Of a stretch of 13,664 bases of DNA, positions 12,626 to 13,664 are shown one piece after another. Below the pieces are notes generated by a model, which saw only the letters and a program-made list of their open reading frames with translations, did no database searches and had not been told where the DNA came from. The DNA is taken from the NCBI GenBank assembly GCA_945878705.1, contig CAMCUE010000009.1, forward strand, positions 1-13,664, in the 5' to 3' direction. Position 1 is the first letter of the stretch. Each line of letters starts with the position of its first letter. This stretch comes from Ferrithrix thermotolerans DSM 19514 (GTDB lineage: Bacteria > Actinomycetota > Acidimicrobiia > Acidimicrobiales > Ilumatobacteraceae). The position numbers and the translations under genes were made by a program.

Positions 12626-13664
12626 ATGACAACCAAACAGACACACGCCTTCGCCGCGACTCAAACTGCGAACACGATTCTTGGAGGTCGACCGGACTGT
12701 CCGTTTATGCCTGTATTTGGTGCGCCGCAGGTGATGTTTGAACGCGGTCAAGGTACACAGTTATGGGATGTAAACGGAAAGCGTTACTTAGATTTCTTAT
12801 GTGGCATCGCCGTGACTTCACTCGGACATAGTCATCCAGTTATCGCAGCAGCAATTGCTCATCAAGCCAACACCTTGTTGCATGTCAGCAATTTTTTTGC
12901 AAATCCAGTGGCAACGCAGACAGCGATGATGGTCGACGAACTAATTAGTGGCTCATCAGGTCTTGCATCAGGCGCTGGTCAGGTTTTCTTTTGCAATTCG
13001 GGTGCCGAAGCCAACGAAGCCGGGATCAAACTTGCAAGAAAATTCGGCGGACGTGGCAAGCATGTTGTTGTCAGTGCCCTCGGAAGTTTTCACGGTCGAA
13101 CCTTGGCCGCACTCGCAGCCACAGGCCAACCAGAAAAGCACGAACCGTTTGCGCCGATGCCCGAAGGCTTTCGCCATGTTGTGTTCAATGACATCAAGTC
13201 ACTAGAAGCATCACTCGATAATTCAGTTGCTGCGATTTTGCTTGAGACTGTTCAAGGCGAAGGCGGTGTTATTCCGGCTTCTAATGAATATCTGCAGGCG
13301 GTTCGAAAAATTTGTACCGAACGCGGAATATTGATGATGATCGACGAAGTTCAAACTGGTTTCGCCCGAACCGGCAAATGGTTCGGCTTTCAACATGCCG
13401 AGATTGAACCAGATGTTGTGATGTTGGCAAAAGCGATGGGCAACGGAATGCCGATCGGTGCATTATGGGCCCGCAGAGAAATAGCCGCTGTTTTCAAACC
13501 CGGCGATCACGGCAGTACTTTTAGTGGTACCGCAATCGCCACCGCCGCAGCACGAGCGACTATTCAGTTAATGCTCGACATGGATGCGCCAACAGTGGCG
13601 ACTCTTCGTGGTCAAGAACTCTCAGAAAAACTTCGCTCAGTTAATGGTGTTGTAGAAGTTCGTG
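12626..13664 (+). CDS. argD: Acetylornithine aminotransferase, 3' truncated
   Basis: PLP enzyme that converts N-acetylglutamate semialdehyde to N-acetylornithine using glutamate. The frame is open from the ATG to the window edge: 346 residues of about 400. Visible features are a GxGxxLWDVNGKRYLDFLCGIAV-type N-terminal strand region (about 41-63), NSGAEANEAGIKLARK (124-139), SFHGRT (154-159), DEVQTGFARTG (240-250, with Asp240 contacting PLP) and AKAMGNG (268-274) with the PLP lysine Lys269, then GSTFSGT. It follows argB by 15 nt; AGGA (12609-12612) is a weak, distant SD. Close relatives (ornithine or succinylornithine aminotransferases) share these motifs, but the operon decides for ArgD. Confidence 0.95.
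   Translation, partial: MTTKQTHAFAATQTANTILGGRPDCPFMPVFGAPQVMFERGQGTQLWDVNGKRYLDFLCGIAVTSLGHSHPVIAAAIAHQANTLLHVSNFFANPVATQTAMMVDELISGSSGLASGAGQVFFCNSGAEANEAGIKLARKFGGRGKHVVVSALGSFHGRTLAALAATGQPEKHEPFAPMPEGFRHVVFNDIKSLEASLDNSVAAILLETVQGEGGVIPASNEYLQAVRKICTERGILMMIDEVQTGFARTGKWFGFQHAEIEPDVVMLAKAMGNGMPIGALWARREIAAVFKPGDHGSTFSGTAIATAAARATIQLMLDMDAPTVATLRGQELSEKLRSVNGVVEVR

Overview
This is a housekeeping stretch of a bacterial chromosome of moderate G+C (mid-40s % by eye on sampled lines). It carries the C-terminal part of metK, a helicase-degenerate priA, def, fmt, a DUF1844 gene on the opposite strand, infC-rpmI-rplT, a SpoU/TrmH rRNA methyltransferase gene, pheS-pheT, tag, and an arginine biosynthesis operon (argC, argB, start of argD). 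The metK-priA-def-fmt run, a PriA without a Walker A motif, and DUF1844 beside infC point to Actinomycetota. The PheT N-terminal wording and the modest G+C suggest Acidimicrobiia (an aquatic Ilumatobacter/acIV-like lineage), but that is an inference from protein resemblance and not a tested placement.

Layout. Positions 1-3975 are a tight plus-strand block: metK (5' end off the window), priA, def and fmt, joined by stop/start overlaps and one short gap holding a TATAAT. At 3972-4268 a small DUF1844 gene runs the other way and overlaps the end of fmt by 4 bp. A 267-bp divergent region (4269-4535) follows. It is the most unusual part of the window, with three short dyads, two back-to-back hairpins and a strong Shine-Dalgarno (SD) sequence. 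Positions 4536-5774 hold infC, rpmI and rplT (initiation factor IF3, ribosomal proteins L35 and L20). The methyltransferase gene, pheS and pheT follow (5786-10013), then tag (10035-10694). From 10725 to the end lies argC-argB-argD, preceded by a good sigma70-type promoter overlaid with two ArgR-type dyads. argJ, usual between argC and argB in Actinomycetota, is absent.

Functionally this is translation (initiator formylation and deformylation, IF3, two ribosomal proteins, rRNA methylation, Phe-tRNA charging), SAM supply, replication restart and DNA alkylation repair, followed by arginine synthesis. There is no phage, transposon, CRISPR, rRNA or tRNA in the window. No obvious new multi-gene system is present. 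The best candidate for something undescribed is the structured infC leader together with the lack of any ATG/GTG/TTG start at the conserved N-terminus of IF3. Next are the argC operator/promoter layout and the leaderless-looking promoter of def.
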